DNA from: a virus
DNA: 24,415 bases
Strand: one strand, 5' to 3'
IMG/VR virus record: IMGVR_UViG_3300023257_000110
Coordinates: 1 to 24,415 of that record
Below the pieces are notes generated by a model. It searched no databases, was not told where the DNA came from, and saw nothing but the letters and a program-made list of their open reading frames with translations. The stretch's first letter is position 1; each line of letters opens with the position of its first letter. Positions 6,259-12,107 of this stretch are shown piece by piece. The translations under genes and the position numbers were made by a program.

Positions 6259-6697
6259 AAAAATCCTCCGATATCTCTTCAAACCGCTTCGAGTTCACAC
6301 CGCTCACAATCATCACCCGTATCAGCTGATCGATGCAGTCACGGCGTTGTTTCAGTGTGTACTCAGACCAGCTCTTGAGCTTGCCGAAGCACATATCACG
6401 ATCCTCACGGATACCTTCGGGGATCTCTTCACGGGTCTTGACCTTGCGGAGTTTCGAGCCATTCCAGTATAGATAGGCATCGAAGCCCTGACCGTATGAT
6501 TTCTTGACATGCTCTTTGATATCGGTATCCCATGAGCAACAGCCGGATTTCTCCCACTCACTGACAAGCAAGTGAAAGAATCGATTCTGTGCTTGAGTAC
6601 CACCGGCAGCATCTTCCATGTGGTAATACTTGCCAACTTCGGGTGAATCCTTCGACTCCGACAGATAAGCGCCGGGGCCGGTGATCAGGATCTTCAC
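6248..6697 (-). CDS. Conserved phage protein of the ERF/recombination region, function unknown
   Basis: This 149-residue protein begins MKILITGPGAYLSESKDSPE. It has an A-Q-N-R-F-F-H-L-L segment near residue 36 and a C-terminal helical part with LKSWSEYTLKQRRDCIDQLI and a GVNSKRFEEI tail. I recall similar proteins beside single-strand annealing recombinases in phages of low-GC bacteria, but I know of no assigned function. It lies between the Gam/ERF genes and the com/mom pair, and overlaps both neighbours. A role in recombination or replication fork processing is plausible from context only. Confidence 0.7.
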   Translation of the reverse strand: MKILITGPGAYLSESKDSPEVGKYYHMEDAAGGTQAQNRFFHLLVSEWEKSGCCSWDTDIKEHVKKSYGQGFDAYLYWNGSKLRKVKTREEIPEGIREDRDMCFGKLKSWSEYTLKQRRDCIDQLIRVMIVSGVNSKRFEEISEDFYDR

Positions 6698-6879
6698 AGC
6701 TCAAGGGCCTTCGATAATAGTAGTTTGGCGGTACGGTGCAGTGCATCCTTTGCGCCGATAGTTTCCACTTGATCGATTGCATCATGTAGGCTTTTTGCCA
6801 GATTCTCGAGCACGATATAGTCGTTAGATGGTGGAGACATCTGCTTGAGTATCGATTTAAATACTGGGCTTAGGCTCAC
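6694..6879 (-). CDS. Hypothetical small helical phage protein
   Basis: This 61-residue protein starts at a GTG (6879) that overlaps the stop of the Gam-like gene, and it ends overlapping the next gene. The sequence is mostly amphipathic helix, with repeated leucines and alanines such as LENLAKSLHDAIDQVETI. No zinc, catalytic or membrane motif is visible. Its real status rests on perfect fit into the overlapping operon. It may be a small partner of the nuclease inhibitor or annealing protein. Confidence 0.6.
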   Translation of the reverse strand: MSLSPVFKSILKQMSPPSNDYIVLENLAKSLHDAIDQVETIGAKDALHRTAKLLLSKALEL

Positions 6880-7373
6880 TATTTCGCTCCTTTGATGTAA
6901 AAAGCGTTATCAGCAGGCGACACCGTGCAACCGTCAACCAGCTCGCCAGCTTTCAGGATATCATTCAACGCTGACTTTCTTAGGCTTTCCTTGATCGCTT
7001 CGGGGTGAGATGCACGGCATGATTCAAGGGCTAACTTTTCGTCGATTACCTCAAGTTTCGGCTGTAGTTTACGCAGACCAGCAACGCCTGATGGTAATGA
7101 TATTGACCGCTTCTTACTGTCCACAAGCTCGGCTTGCAACCAGGGCTTGACCAGGGATTCCATGTATTCGATAGTCGATTTGTGTTCCTTGATCGCCGAC
7201 TGATACCACAGGGCGATGCGTGCCACGTATTCATCATGAAGATCATTGAGCTTGTCAATTTCAGCCTGTGCTGATACGGCTTTAGAGATGGCCCAATCAG
7301 CCTTGTCTGCGCTGTCAACTGTGAATCCTTCGCGGATCTCTTCGGGATGGATGATGTCTTGTAGATTATCCAT
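6879..7373 (-). CDS. gam: Gam-like host nuclease inhibitor
   Basis: This 164-residue protein matches the Mu Gam / host-nuclease inhibitor type. An N-terminal DKADWAISKAVSAQAEIDKL segment near residues 23-42 leads into a long coiled-coil helix (to about 100), followed by a basic PSGVAGLRKLQPKLEV-type strand region. Gam proteins bind double-stranded DNA ends and shield them from exonucleases such as RecBCD or AddAB. It sits immediately after the ERF annealing gene, and the two would cooperate to protect ends and anneal single strands. The length is close to the family norm. Siphovirus Gp157 is a similar coiled-coil alternative, but the DKADWA motif favours Gam. Confidence 0.8.
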   Translation of the reverse strand: MDNLQDIIHPEEIREGFTVDSADKADWAISKAVSAQAEIDKLNDLHDEYVARIALWYQSAIKEHKSTIEYMESLVKPWLQAELVDSKKRSISLPSGVAGLRKLQPKLEVIDEKLALESCRASHPEAIKESLRKSALNDILKAGELVDGCTVSPADNAFYIKGAK

Positions 7374-7968
7374 TGCTTAATTCCTTTTTGCGGATGTTTT
7401 TTGCCTTTTCCATGTCGCCACGGTCAGCAGGGTTTTCCTTATAATCAATCTGATAGCGTTTTTGCAGGTCAGAAAGATTAATGCACTCCTGATAGGCAAC
7501 CTCATAATCAAGCTGTGTTTGCGTCGGGGGCTTATCCTTTGCCGGGTTCTTTTTCGGCTCCGGCTTTGGCTTGCTGTTGTCCATGCCGTCAGGATCATCG
7601 GTATTATCGATACAAAATAGTCCTGAAAGTGCATACTTGCGAGCATATGAGGAGGCTCCACCAGTGACTTGAGCGTCATCAAGGCCGCTTCGGGATAGCG
7701 TTTCACGGGCAAATGCCGACACTGATACAGTGTTTTCACCGTCAGAAACAGTTGCCGTAGCCTTGACATATACCCTGGTAGCGTGTGCCTCGATTGAGTC
7801 GGACAGGGTAAGTAATAGCCCCTGCTCCTTACACAACGGCTTGACAGCTTCCAGGATTGCGTCACAATTACGGTATTTGTAATGAAGCCCTTGTTTGCTC
7901 TGGTTCTTCGGAGCGTGCAGAGCAGCCTGCACCTCTATCAATCGTTCGTTAATCTTCACCGTTACCAT
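7366..7968 (-). CDS. erf: ERF-family single-strand annealing protein
   Basis: Starting at ATG 7968 gives 200 residues. The ERF fold is shown by an ALHAPKNQSKQGLHYKYRNC segment near residues 15-34, an AVKPLCKEQGLLL segment, and the conserved GGASSYARKYALSGLFCIDN motif near 103-122 followed by acidic residues. Beyond that lies a proline/lysine-rich linker and a small C-terminal domain. ERF proteins anneal complementary single strands in phage recombination, often to circularise or repair genomes. A GTG three codons downstream is better spaced from AAGGA and could be the true start. A longer open frame upstream is shadow sequence of the next gene. The neighbouring Gam gene supports the assignment. 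Confidence 0.9.
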   Translation of the reverse strand: MVTVKINERLIEVQAALHAPKNQSKQGLHYKYRNCDAILEAVKPLCKEQGLLLTLSDSIEAHATRVYVKATATVSDGENTVSVSAFARETLSRSGLDDAQVTGGASSYARKYALSGLFCIDNTDDPDGMDNSKPKPEPKKNPAKDKPPTQTQLDYEVAYQECINLSDLQKRYQIDYKENPADRGDMEKAKNIRKKELSNG

Positions 7969-8164
7969 CCTTATCAGAGCGCTCGGCAAGTTGGAACATT
8001 GTTTCAAGGATATTCCTGCCAGTGCTTTGCGTGTCGAGAATGGCGAATATGTCCACGCCATCAACCAGGATTTCTATGCCTTCGTGACAGTATCCACCGC
8101 CAGGGGTTTCCCTGATCTCCATCGTCACGCCCATAAACTCGATCATCTTGCTTGTCTTTACCAT
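7949..8164 (-). CDS. Hypothetical first gene of the leftward operon
   Basis: This 71-residue protein begins MVKTSKMIEFMGVTMEIRET and contains alternating strands such as GYCHEGIEILVDGVDIFAIL. No family is recognised. It has the best ribosome binding site in the operon (AAGGAG, six bases before the ATG) and is the first gene after the leftward promoter at 8189-8217. It overlaps the ERF gene by 20 bases. First-position early genes are often regulators or host-takeover factors, but nothing in the sequence proves that here. Confidence 0.7.
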   Translation of the reverse strand: MVKTSKMIEFMGVTMEIRETPGGGYCHEGIEILVDGVDIFAILDTQSTGRNILETMFQLAERSDKDGNGED

Positions 8165-8188
8165 GTTTATCTCCTTAAACTCCCCTTT

Positions 8189-8217
8189 ATATTATACCTT
8201 TGATGGTGGTCTGTCAA
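8189..8217 (-). promoter_or_regulatory. Leftward early promoter
   Basis: On the leftward strand TTGACA (8217-8212) is 17 bases from TAATAT (8194-8189), with a TATAAT also available at 15-base spacing. It sits directly before the first leftward gene and faces the rightward promoter, forming the divergent control region of the window. Confidence 0.85.
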
Positions 8218-8241
8218 GTATAAAAAGAATAAATAAGTATC

Positions 8242-8260
8242 GTAAAATAAAGTAAAATAA
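8242..8260. repeat. Two 9-bp direct repeats at 10-bp spacing between divergent promoters
   Basis: GTAAAATAA occurs at 8242-8250 and 8252-8260, one helical turn apart, in an A+T-rich stretch just upstream of the rightward -35 box. It could be an UP element or a regulator site shared by both promoters. Confidence 0.5.
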
Positions 8261-8263
8261 GTG

Positions 8264-8292
8264 TTGACAGTATACCGTGTGGGGTGTAATAT
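8264..8292 (+). promoter_or_regulatory. Rightward promoter
   Basis: TTGACA (8264-8269) and TAATAT (8287-8292) are separated by exactly 17 bases. The predicted start is near 8299, a few bases before the AAGGAG site of the first rightward gene. Confidence 0.88.
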
Positions 8293-8315
8293 ATAGATAG
8301 TTAAGGAGAGCAAAG

Positions 8316-8513
8316 ATGATTATGTTAACCGAAGAGACAGCAAAAACAGCAAAACAGATTAGAAGCATTGCCGAGCCGGAATGGGGAAATTGGAAGTTTG
8401 ACCTTAATGGTCAGGATCTGAACGACGGAATGGCTTGTGACGTTATTTCCAATGATCGTGGATCAAGAATCCTTTTCTCAGGCAACTACCGATTCTGGGA
8501 AGTGGTGGCGTAA
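8316..8513 (+). CDS. Hypothetical first rightward gene
   Basis: This 65-residue protein begins MIMLTEETAKTAKQIRSIAE and ends RFWEVVA. It is preceded by AAGGAG with good spacing and lies directly after the strong rightward promoter. The second half (DVISNDRGSRILFSGNYRFW) looks like a small beta-sheet. No family is recognised. Its stop overlaps the start of the next gene (TAATG), so the two are translationally coupled. Confidence 0.65.
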   Translation: MIMLTEETAKTAKQIRSIAEPEWGNWKFDLNGQDLNDGMACDVISNDRGSRILFSGNYRFWEVVA

Positions 8514-8737
8514 TGCCATCCTTCCAGCAACTATATGATTTTATCAAGCATAATTATAGGCATGACCGATTTGAAGGATCTCACTTATGTAAGGTATATC
8601 CTTACTATACGACCATAATAGTTGATGGATACATGAGAGATTTACAGGAAGATGGCTTTGGAATATTGGGCAAGTTTGAATCTACTTTTGGGCGAGATAT
8701 GCGATTCAATAAAAATTTAGAGATAACAGAATATTAG
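8513..8737 (+). CDS. Hypothetical small phage protein
   Basis: This 74-residue protein begins MPSFQQLYDFIKHNYRHDRF, is rich in tyrosine and phenylalanine, and has no recognisable motif. The start codon overlaps the stop of the previous gene with no strong ribosome binding site of its own, so expression probably depends on coupling. The context is a string of small accessory genes behind one promoter. Confidence 0.6.
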   Translation: MPSFQQLYDFIKHNYRHDRFEGSHLCKVYPYYTTIIVDGYMRDLQEDGFGILGKFESTFGRDMRFNKNLEITEY

Positions 8738-8746
8738 GGGGTGATT

Positions 8747-9013
8747 GTGGATATAAACAAGATGATCAAGCCAATACCGAGGCATAAGATAGGAATGGCA
8801 GGGCATCCAATATGCCTTGACCGTGATGTTGAAAAGATCAAGTTAAATCTGAGTGAGTCGGTAACGGCTTTGATTTGCATATTGATCAAGGATGAACAAT
8901 ATCAGCAAAAATACGGTGCAGGTATTATCAGTAATGTTACCAGAAAGGAATATAAATCGATAATAAAGAAGTCGATAGAAATGACATGGCCAGACGTTAT
9001 AGAATGGATGTAA
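8747..9013 (+). CDS. Hypothetical small phage protein
   Basis: The preferred start is GTG at 8747, five bases after a near-perfect Shine-Dalgarno (AGGGGGTGAT). It gives 88 residues. An in-frame GTG at 8741 lies inside that site and is unlikely. The protein has a basic, proline-containing N-terminus and helical segments (LNLSESVTALICILIKDEQY). No family is recognised. The stop is followed at once by the strongest Shine-Dalgarno in the window. Confidence 0.62.
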   Translation: MDINKMIKPIPRHKIGMAGHPICLDRDVEKIKLNLSESVTALICILIKDEQYQQKYGAGIISNVTRKEYKSIIKKSIEMTWPDVIEWM

Positions 9014-9014
9014 A

Positions 9015-9043
9015 AAGGAGGTGATTTGATGCAAGCGGGTTAA
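9015..9043 (+). other. Perfect Shine-Dalgarno followed by a 4-codon minigene (M-Q-A-G)
   Basis: AAGGAGGTGAT (9015-9025) is fully complementary to the 3' end of 16S rRNA. Seven bases after GGAGG is ATG CAA GCG GGT TAA (9029-9043). No longer frame uses this site. Phage minigenes of this kind can cause peptidyl-tRNA drop-off. It might instead be a ribosome landing site that affects the structured RNA and tRNA just downstream. Confidence 0.45.
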
Positions 9044-9081
9044 TACCGCCGGCTCACGGTGATTCGTCCCGGAGTCATTAC

Positions 9082-9157
9082 AACAGGGTGACTGGAGTTG
9101 GATACCAGCACGGTATCATAAGCCGTTTCGACGTGGGTTCGAATCCCACCCCTGTTA
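9082..9157 (+). tRNA. tRNA with anticodon CAT (Met, or Ile2 after lysidine modification)
   Basis: Acceptor arms AACAGGG (9082-9088) and CCCTGTT (9150-9156) pair fully, with discriminator A at 9157. The D arm is CTGG/CCAG with loop AGTTGGATA. The anticodon arm is ACGGT/GCCGT with loop ATCATAA, giving anticodon CAT. The variable loop is five bases, and the T arm is GTGGG TTCGAAT CCCAC. Three bases, not two, separate the acceptor and D stems, which is unusual. CCA is not encoded. ATA codons are frequent in this phage, so a tRNA-Ile2 reading ATA is attractive, but Met cannot be excluded from sequence alone. Confidence 0.8.
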
Positions 9158-9315
9158 TTCGCCGTCCGTACATGATGGCGTCCGAAGCGAATACGGATAA
9201 GCGAGGCGCGCGGTCGTAAGCGTTGAATTGAGGGTTAGGAAATGTACCTGATGAATTACGATAACATGACCTGACTGCCGTGAAAGTGCGGCATCTTTAT
9301 ACAGGGGGAATCGTC
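9158..9315 (+). other. Gap after the tRNA: short hairpins, no convincing gene
   Basis: I see no well-supported gene here. ATTCGC/GCGAAT at the two ends of the first 35 bases and TGCCG/CGGCA near 9277-9295 can form small hairpins. A 10-codon frame (MYLMNYDNMT) follows TTAGGAA near 9240 but is too short to call. The stretch may be tRNA 3' trailer and leader for the next gene. Confidence 0.35.
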
Positions 9316-9483
9316 ATGATGGGACACCGTGAAAAGCTGAAGGGTGGGGATGAATGGGACGCTGTTTGTGCAAGGCATGTATATTGCTACCTTGCCAGGG
9401 CGTCCAAGCGGATCAAACAGCAGATGACCCGCCGTAACCGTCATGCTGATAAGATAGCTTTGAATCAAACAGGGGGTGAGTGA
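9316..9483 (+). CDS. Small basic conserved phage protein
   Basis: Start ATG 9316 is seven bases after AGGGGG and gives 55 residues. The order REKLKGGDEWDAVCARHVYC followed by a run of basic residues (RASKRIKQQMTRRNRH) is a pattern I have seen in many small phage proteins whose function is unknown. Net charge is strongly positive, consistent with nucleic-acid binding. A GTG further upstream is in frame but has no site. The next gene's Shine-Dalgarno overlaps its end. Confidence 0.68.
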   Translation: MMGHREKLKGGDEWDAVCARHVYCYLARASKRIKQQMTRRNRHADKIALNQTGGE

Positions 9484-9484
9484 T

Positions 9485-9757
9485 ATGACATGTACACGGT
9501 GTGACAATAGCGGGTTTTTGAATCTACACCAGCTTGAACAATCAAAACTTGAGGAACTTGACGAGATAGGCCCCGAGGCTTGGCTTGATAACTACCTCGG
9601 CCTGATCGAATCAGACATGAATGACGTTCAGGTCTGTGACTGTTGCGGGGATGGTGACGGATGGTATGGGACTCCTGGCGAACATTATAACAGCTACGAC
9701 CCAAGAGGTCAGGATGGGCCGTATGCATACAACGGCGGACTGTGTGAGTGTCATTGA
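9485..9757 (+). CDS. Small zinc-finger-like acidic protein
   Basis: Start ATG 9485 follows GGGGGTGA at good spacing and gives 90 residues. The N-terminus MTCTRCDNSGFLNLHQLEQS has a CxxC pair, and a second C-D-C-C-G-D-G-D-G-W motif occurs near residue 51. Another pair lies at the C-terminus (LCECH). The CxxCxxxG pattern recalls half of a DnaJ-type zinc finger. The protein is otherwise very acidic. Role unknown. Similar small zinc proteins recur across this genome. Confidence 0.68.
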   Translation: MTCTRCDNSGFLNLHQLEQSKLEELDEIGPEAWLDNYLGLIESDMNDVQVCDCCGDGDGWYGTPGEHYNSYDPRGQDGPYAYNGGLCECH

Positions 9758-9779
9758 TGATATACAGGAGGGAGATGTG

Positions 9780-9992
9780 ATGAAAGGGTATAAATACCAT
9801 GTGGTGTACAATATCCCTAGAGGATGGGGAAGCATTGAGGTCGATGTTGATAAGAAAATGAATACAAAGTTTGTATTAGAACAAGTACGGAAGTATATTT
9901 CCAAAGAACATTGTGATGGCGCCAATGTAGTTATTATCAACTGGATACGCCTAAAATACGGTATAAACGATTTGACAACCGACCCGAAATGA
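9780..9992 (+). CDS. Hypothetical small phage protein
   Basis: Start ATG 9780 follows AGGAGGGAGATGTG and gives 70 residues beginning MKGYKYHVVYNIPRGWGSIE. An open frame upstream belongs to the overlapping zinc gene read in another frame. The protein looks like an alternating strand-helix-strand fold (SIEVDVDKKMNTKFVLEQVR, then VVIINWIRLKY). No family is recognised. Confidence 0.62.
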   Translation: MKGYKYHVVYNIPRGWGSIEVDVDKKMNTKFVLEQVRKYISKEHCDGANVVIINWIRLKYGINDLTTDPK

Positions 9993-10024
9993 TCGGTATC
10001 GCATAACATAATAAGGAGATGAGG

Positions 10025-10222
10025 ATGACCGGAGAGATTACTATGATTGGAAGTGATTTATATATTCACATGAATAAATCAGGGACACTTGAGAAGATCA
10101 GCGGACGAATACACTGGTATCATGCAATCTATATCTACATTAAACAACGGTCAAAGCGCCCGCTCGGTTTGGAAGAATTGCGAACGTGGTTTTATGCGAG
10201 GAGAATGCATTTTAGTAAGTGA
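10025..10222 (+). CDS. Hypothetical small phage protein
   Basis: The start chosen is ATG 10025, six bases after AAGGAG. An ATG at 10019 touches that site and is less likely. The 65-residue product begins MTGEITMIGSDLYIHMNKSG and ends in a basic helix (LRTWFYARRMHFSK). No motif is recognised. Its stop is part of the leader of the tiny hydrophobic peptide gene that follows. Confidence 0.6.
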   Translation: MTGEITMIGSDLYIHMNKSGTLEKISGRIHWYHAIYIYIKQRSKRPLGLEELRTWFYARRMHFSK

Positions 10223-10234
10223 TAAGGAGATATC

Positions 10235-10297
10235 ATGATAATATTTATAGTGGCAATAGTAGCGATGACGATAGCAGGCTTTCGATGGGACAGTTAG
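10235..10297 (+). CDS. Tiny hydrophobic peptide, 20 residues
   Basis: ATG 10235 is preceded by AAGGAGATATC and opens a frame for MIIFIVAIVAMTIAGFRWDS. The first 15 residues are almost all hydrophobic, followed by an R/W/D end, so it would form one short membrane segment. It overlaps the next gene's start, which may depend on it for translation. It is short enough to be chance, but the well-placed ribosome binding site and membrane-like composition argue for it. It could be a membrane-active or signal-like peptide. Confidence 0.45.
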   Translation: MIIFIVAIVAMTIAGFRWDS

Positions 10298-10440
10298 AAG
10301 ATGCAATTGTCAAGCCGGTTATAGAGCAGATCGTCAAGAACCTGAATCATGTACCATCGCACATCGAGGGGAAGTTTGAAGAAGGTGAAGAGTGGATCAG
10401 GTTACAGGATGCGATTGACGCAGTGGAGGCAGAGGGATGA
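10285..10440 (+). CDS. Hypothetical small acidic phage protein
   Basis: Start ATG 10285 gives 51 residues beginning MGQLEDAIVKPVIEQIVKNL. An alternative GTG start at 10219 adds 22 residues, but those codons overlap the ribosome binding site and the tiny hydrophobic gene. The sequence is helical and acidic, ending EEWIRLQDAIDAVEAEG. Its stop overlaps the next gene (ATGA). It may be coupled to the tiny peptide upstream. Confidence 0.55.
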   Translation: MGQLEDAIVKPVIEQIVKNLNHVPSHIEGKFEEGEEWIRLQDAIDAVEAEG

Positions 10441-11174
10441 AGAGATACAGGATACGGACTGACGGAAGGTATGGAATGACTCATGACTGCTTCGGCGAGT
10501 GGGTCAAGTACGACGACATCAAGCACCTGTTGACTTGTAGGCATGTCGGCGAAACAGATTGCGTTAACATCAGAAGGTTGAAAGAAGAAAACAACAGCCT
10601 CCGTCGTAAATTGAGGGAGAAGGAACCGACCTTCACCCTACCGCAGAAGAAGAAGACCAAGAAACGGTGGATTGATGATCAGCGATATAAGTCTGCTCCA
10701 GAAGAACGGCTCGGTGGCTGTGATGGATGTGATCTGATAGCAAAGAGGGTCGGGAATGGGGCATGTCCGTATGTTTTGGATTGTGATAAAGACCACATAA
10801 TTTGGAAACTATCAATGACACCACAGAAGAAGAAGACCAAGAAGCGGTGGGTGGATGGTCAGCGGTATAAGTCTGCTCCAGAAGAACGGCTCGGTGGCTG
10901 TGATGGGTGTACATTTGATCATGATCAAGATTGCCCATTAATGGGATGCCAGGAGAGGATATGGAAACTCGCCATGCCTAAGTCAAAGCCCCTCGACCTG
11001 GCCAACCTGCCGAAGGGGTTCACGCCGGAGCGGTGGTTTGTGGAACTATGCAGACATGACGACAAGTGGATTCCTGCATGTTTTAACGAATCAGGCAATC
11101 TTGAAAATCTAAAGCGGGATGCACAGACTCACACTGAGTGGCAATACCGCTACACCAAGAAGGCCCCGAAGTAG
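10437..11174 (+). CDS. Zinc-module protein with internal tandem duplication
   Basis: This 245-residue protein has a 60-residue unit repeated in tandem: PQKKKTKKRW, then QRYKSAPEERLGGCDGC, further cysteines and a W-K-L end. Each unit has a CxxC pair and two more cysteines, likely one zinc site, after a highly basic stretch. The second unit (GGCDGCTFDHDQDC) resembles the small zinc proteins at 714-857 and 1163-1462. At DNA level the two 90-base cores differ at 7 positions. N- and C-terminal parts are unrelated and unrecognised. Basic tails plus zinc sites suggest nucleic-acid binding. The promoter at 11180 begins just after its stop. Confidence 0.75.
   Translation: MKRYRIRTDGRYGMTHDCFGEWVKYDDIKHLLTCRHVGETDCVNIRRLKEENNSLRRKLREKEPTFTLPQKKKTKKRWIDDQRYKSAPEERLGGCDGCDLIAKRVGNGACPYVLDCDKDHIIWKLSMTPQKKKTKKRWVDGQRYKSAPEERLGGCDGCTFDHDQDCPLMGCQERIWKLAMPKSKPLDLANLPKGFTPERWFVELCRHDDKWIPACFNESGNLENLKRDAQTHTEWQYRYTKKAPK
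10641..10730 (+). repeat. 90-bp in-frame repeat, unit 1
   Basis: It matches 10821-10910 at 83 of 90 bases by my count. The offset is exactly 180 bases, so the frame is kept. Most changes are synonymous or conservative. Confidence 0.85.
10821..10910 (+). repeat. 90-bp in-frame repeat, unit 2
   Basis: This is the second unit of the internal duplication in the zinc-module gene. It continues into a CTFDHDQDC segment that is closer to the left-arm zinc proteins than unit 1 is. Confidence 0.85.
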
Positions 11175-11179
11175 CGCAC

Positions 11180-11208
11180 TTGTAATATAGGAGTAAGTGA
11201 CGTATAAT
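11180..11208 (+). promoter_or_regulatory. Rightward promoter before structured leader 1
   Basis: TTGTAA (11180-11185) and a perfect TATAAT (11203-11208) are 17 bases apart, just past the stop of the zinc-module gene. The predicted start is near 11215, and the transcript would enter two hairpins, the second a strong terminator, before the next gene. Confidence 0.7.
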
Positions 11209-11217
11209 ATATATAGG

Positions 11218-11322
11218 TTGCCGGTTCTAAAGCGTTGGCAATATTATCGTAGGCCGTTAGTCGGCACAGAGGGATGTCTTCTGATATCCGCTTTAGCTCT
11301 GTGCCAATTAGCGGCCTTTTTT
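11218..11322 (+). ncRNA. Structured leader or small RNA ending in a large terminator
   Basis: From the promoter start the RNA folds a first hairpin, TTGCC (11218-11222) with GGCAA (11237-11241). A long second hairpin pairs 11251-11271 with 11297-11317, 21 positions with two G-U pairs and one mismatch, followed by TTTTTT. The loop contains a small GGAT/ATCC stem. The whole unit of about 105 nt could be a free small RNA, or a leader through which RNA polymerase must read to reach the gene 15 bases downstream. Confidence 0.6.
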
Positions 11323-11336
11323 ATTAGGAGAGCGAA

Positions 11337-12107
11337 ATGGCAAAGACAGAAGTTGTTGACAATACCGTCATCAAGATCAAAATGGAAAGGGTTTCTTATT
11401 GTGTACTTGGCAAAACGCCAATCATTCTTAACCGACTATCTGAGAAATCAAAGCGCGATCTGCTATTGCCTCCGAAAAGTAAAAGCAGAGCAGAAAAAGA
11501 ATCCACACTGAAACAGAATCCCTATGTCGAGTTTAGGAATTCACCGTATACCCTTCCTGACGGAGAACCAACATTCATTGCTCATCTTGCAACAGCATTC
11601 AAAAAGGCTATCTCCTGCACAGCGGTTGATATCCCTGGAGCGAAAAAGGCACAAATGGGGAGGCTGATGTGGGTCGAGGGTGAAAGAATAGGAATCTACG
11701 GTATCCCGAAACTGTTTATGGCAATCACAAGGGATGCCGGAATGACAAAAACGCCGCGTGTCAGAACAAGGTCAATTATTCCTGAATGGGCATGTAGGGT
11801 CGTTGTCTCATTCCCGACACCAATACTACAAGAGGTCACGGTGTCTAATCTGTTCGCTGCTGCCGGGATGATTCAGGGAGTTGGTGACTGGAGGCCAGAA
11901 AAGGGATCGGGGTCATTCGGTCAGTTTGAGTTGGTATCAGAGGACAATATTAATTTTCAACGTATTATAGCCGAAGGCGGTAGGGCCGTACAGCAAGAGT
12001 ATATGAACAACCCAGAGCCTTATGATTCAGAAACAGAAGATATGTTAGCGTGGTTTGGCCCCGAAGTTGAGCGTCGAGGATTCAAAAACATAGAAGGAGT
12101 AAACTAA
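11337..12107 (+). CDS. Conserved phage protein with glycine-rich loop, function unknown
   Basis: This 256-residue protein, which I recognise as a recurring phage family without a function, has conserved stretches: a GKTPIILNRLSEKSKRDLLL segment near 25-44, a KKAISCTAVDIPGAKKAQMG segment near 89-108, a TPRVRTRSIIPEWACRV segment, and a C-terminal GVGDWRPEKGSGSFGQFEL motif near 181-199. The last resembles the glycine-rich loop of RAMP-fold RNA-binding proteins, but this is only a pattern match. It starts after AGGAG and is coupled (TAATG) to the next gene. Both occur together before the cargo/late region. Confidence 0.75.
   Translation: MAKTEVVDNTVIKIKMERVSYCVLGKTPIILNRLSEKSKRDLLLPPKSKSRAEKESTLKQNPYVEFRNSPYTLPDGEPTFIAHLATAFKKAISCTAVDIPGAKKAQMGRLMWVEGERIGIYGIPKLFMAITRDAGMTKTPRVRTRSIIPEWACRVVVSFPTPILQEVTVSNLFAAAGMIQGVGDWRPEKGSGSFGQFELVSEDNINFQRIIAEGGRAVQQEYMNNPEPYDSETEDMLAWFGPEVERRGFKNIEGVN

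Noticed and set aside
7377-7865. 162-residue leftward frame overlapping the ERF gene
   Set aside because: It is a shadow frame of ERF. The ERF motifs GGASSYARKYAL and LHYKYRN are in the other frame.
9026-9081. Possible second tRNA (GCGG-GTTAATA-CCGC hairpin with a TAA-like anticodon)
   Set aside because: No matching acceptor or T arm could be built. The downstream TTCG is not flanked by a proper T stem.
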